From positions 372,001 through 436,000 of the forward strand of contig JASSUJ010000001.1 in the NCBI GenBank assembly GCA_031963405.1: 64,000 nt of DNA. Direction: 5' to 3'. The translations under genes were made by a program, and so were the position numbers. The notes below the pieces were generated by a model. It was not told the DNA's origin, searched no databases, and saw nothing but the letters and a program-made list of their open reading frames with translations. How positions within the stretch are numbered: the stretch's first letter is position 1; every line of letters begins with the position of its first letter. This DNA comes from JASSUD01 sp031963405. GTDB taxonomy: Bacteria; Pseudomonadota; Gammaproteobacteria; Burkholderiales; Burkholderiaceae. This document shows, piece by piece, positions 63,764 to 64,000 of the stretch.

Positions 63764-64000
63764 CTAAGATTCAACCGGCTGGCATACCTCACTGTTCGAT
63801 GTGGCAGATGCGGGTAACGGGTTATGCGTTTCTGGCAACGTAGGTATAGAAACAGGCTGCCTCTCCTGTTTCTCCTGCTTGGTCGCTAAATTGATCGACA
63901 TAGGCAGTTGATGCACGCCTCTGATCAAACAGTCATAGAGCTGCGCCACATTACGGTCTCCAAAGCCACCGCAGCCTGCTGCTGGAATATGATGAGCAGC
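63764..64000 (-). CDS. Unknown protein, C-terminal part only (continues past window end)
   Basis: The minus-strand frame is open from the right edge and ends at 63764, giving 78 residues: AAHHIPAAGCGGFGDRNVAQ, LYDCLIRGVHQLPMSINLAT, then a Pro/Ser/Glu/Gln-rich disordered tail. A GTG at 63949 could be mistaken for the start, but the coding-like sequence continues upstream. No family recognised from this tail. Confidence 0.5.
   Translation of the reverse strand, partial: AAHHIPAAGCGGFGDRNVAQLYDCLIRGVHQLPMSINLATKQEKQERQPVSIPTLPETHNPLPASATSNSEVCQPVES

Noticed and set aside
1..64000. Search for tRNA, rRNA and CRISPR arrays
   Set aside because: No cloverleaf, rRNA segment or spaced direct repeats were recognised by eye; a covariance-model scan would settle it.

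Overview
The gene content and order are those of a betaproteobacterium of the Burkholderiales. Signature runs are nlpD/mutS, dapA-bamC, trpS with an M50 protease, pyrG-kdsA-eno-ftsB, comEC/tatD/lolD/lolC, recJ-prfB-lysS and a zinc ABC transporter. Mixed in are eukaryote-like proteins (four ankyrin-repeat proteins, one carrying an F-box, and disordered or small two-helix membrane proteins) and many decayed palindromic repeats. The combination suggests a host-restricted endosymbiont, most likely of the fungal endobacteria group (Mycoavidus / Candidatus Glomeribacter relatives). That placement is inference from content; no rRNA gene is present to confirm it.

Layout. Positions 1-15.7 kb are conserved core: cell division and envelope (nlpD, bamC, ftsB, two small lipoproteins), mismatch repair (mutS), lysine (dapA), KDO (kdsA), glycolysis (eno), CTP (pyrG) and tryptophanyl-tRNA (trpS). 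From 15.7 to 25.2 kb core genes (comEC, tatD) alternate with inserted accessory genes: an unknown 495-residue protein, an ankyrin gene bracketed by two near-identical 105-bp palindromes, and an ankyrin gene placed between tatD and lolD. Positions 25.3-39.4 kb are mostly core again (lolD/lolC, an RpfE-like protein, recJ, prfB with its programmed frameshift, lysS, znuA-znuC-znuB, pagP), interrupted by a degenerate glycerophosphodiesterase-like lipoprotein and a VapC toxin with an unusual composite antitoxin.

Positions 39.7-60.7 kb form an AT-richer accessory island. It holds the F-box/ankyrin protein, a HEAT-like protein, disordered and two-helix membrane proteins, a coiled-coil protein, a large ankyrin protein with a tandemly duplicated N-terminus, a MATE transporter, a Rieske oxygenase and a LysE exporter. 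It also holds a tightly coupled four-gene operon (SAM methyltransferase, PhyH-type 2-oxoglutarate dioxygenase, ThDP enzyme, Bcr/CflA-type exporter) that looks like a small undescribed biosynthesis-and-export unit. The right end has an isopropylmalate-dehydrogenase/CinA fusion followed by a small P-loop ATPase.

A repeat system runs through most of the window. A conserved hairpin core of about 55 bp, with the motif pair TTTGCTGCCAGTAC / GTACGGCAAGGAGGCAT, sits inside different outer inverted arms at different loci, so arms and core appear to have been exchanged. A second, decayed family of the GTAGGTTGGG...AACCCCAACA type is also scattered. Starts were moved from the longest reading frame to internal ATGs wherever a Shine-Dalgarno, a signal peptide or family length supported it. 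All identifications are by eye; no database search was run.
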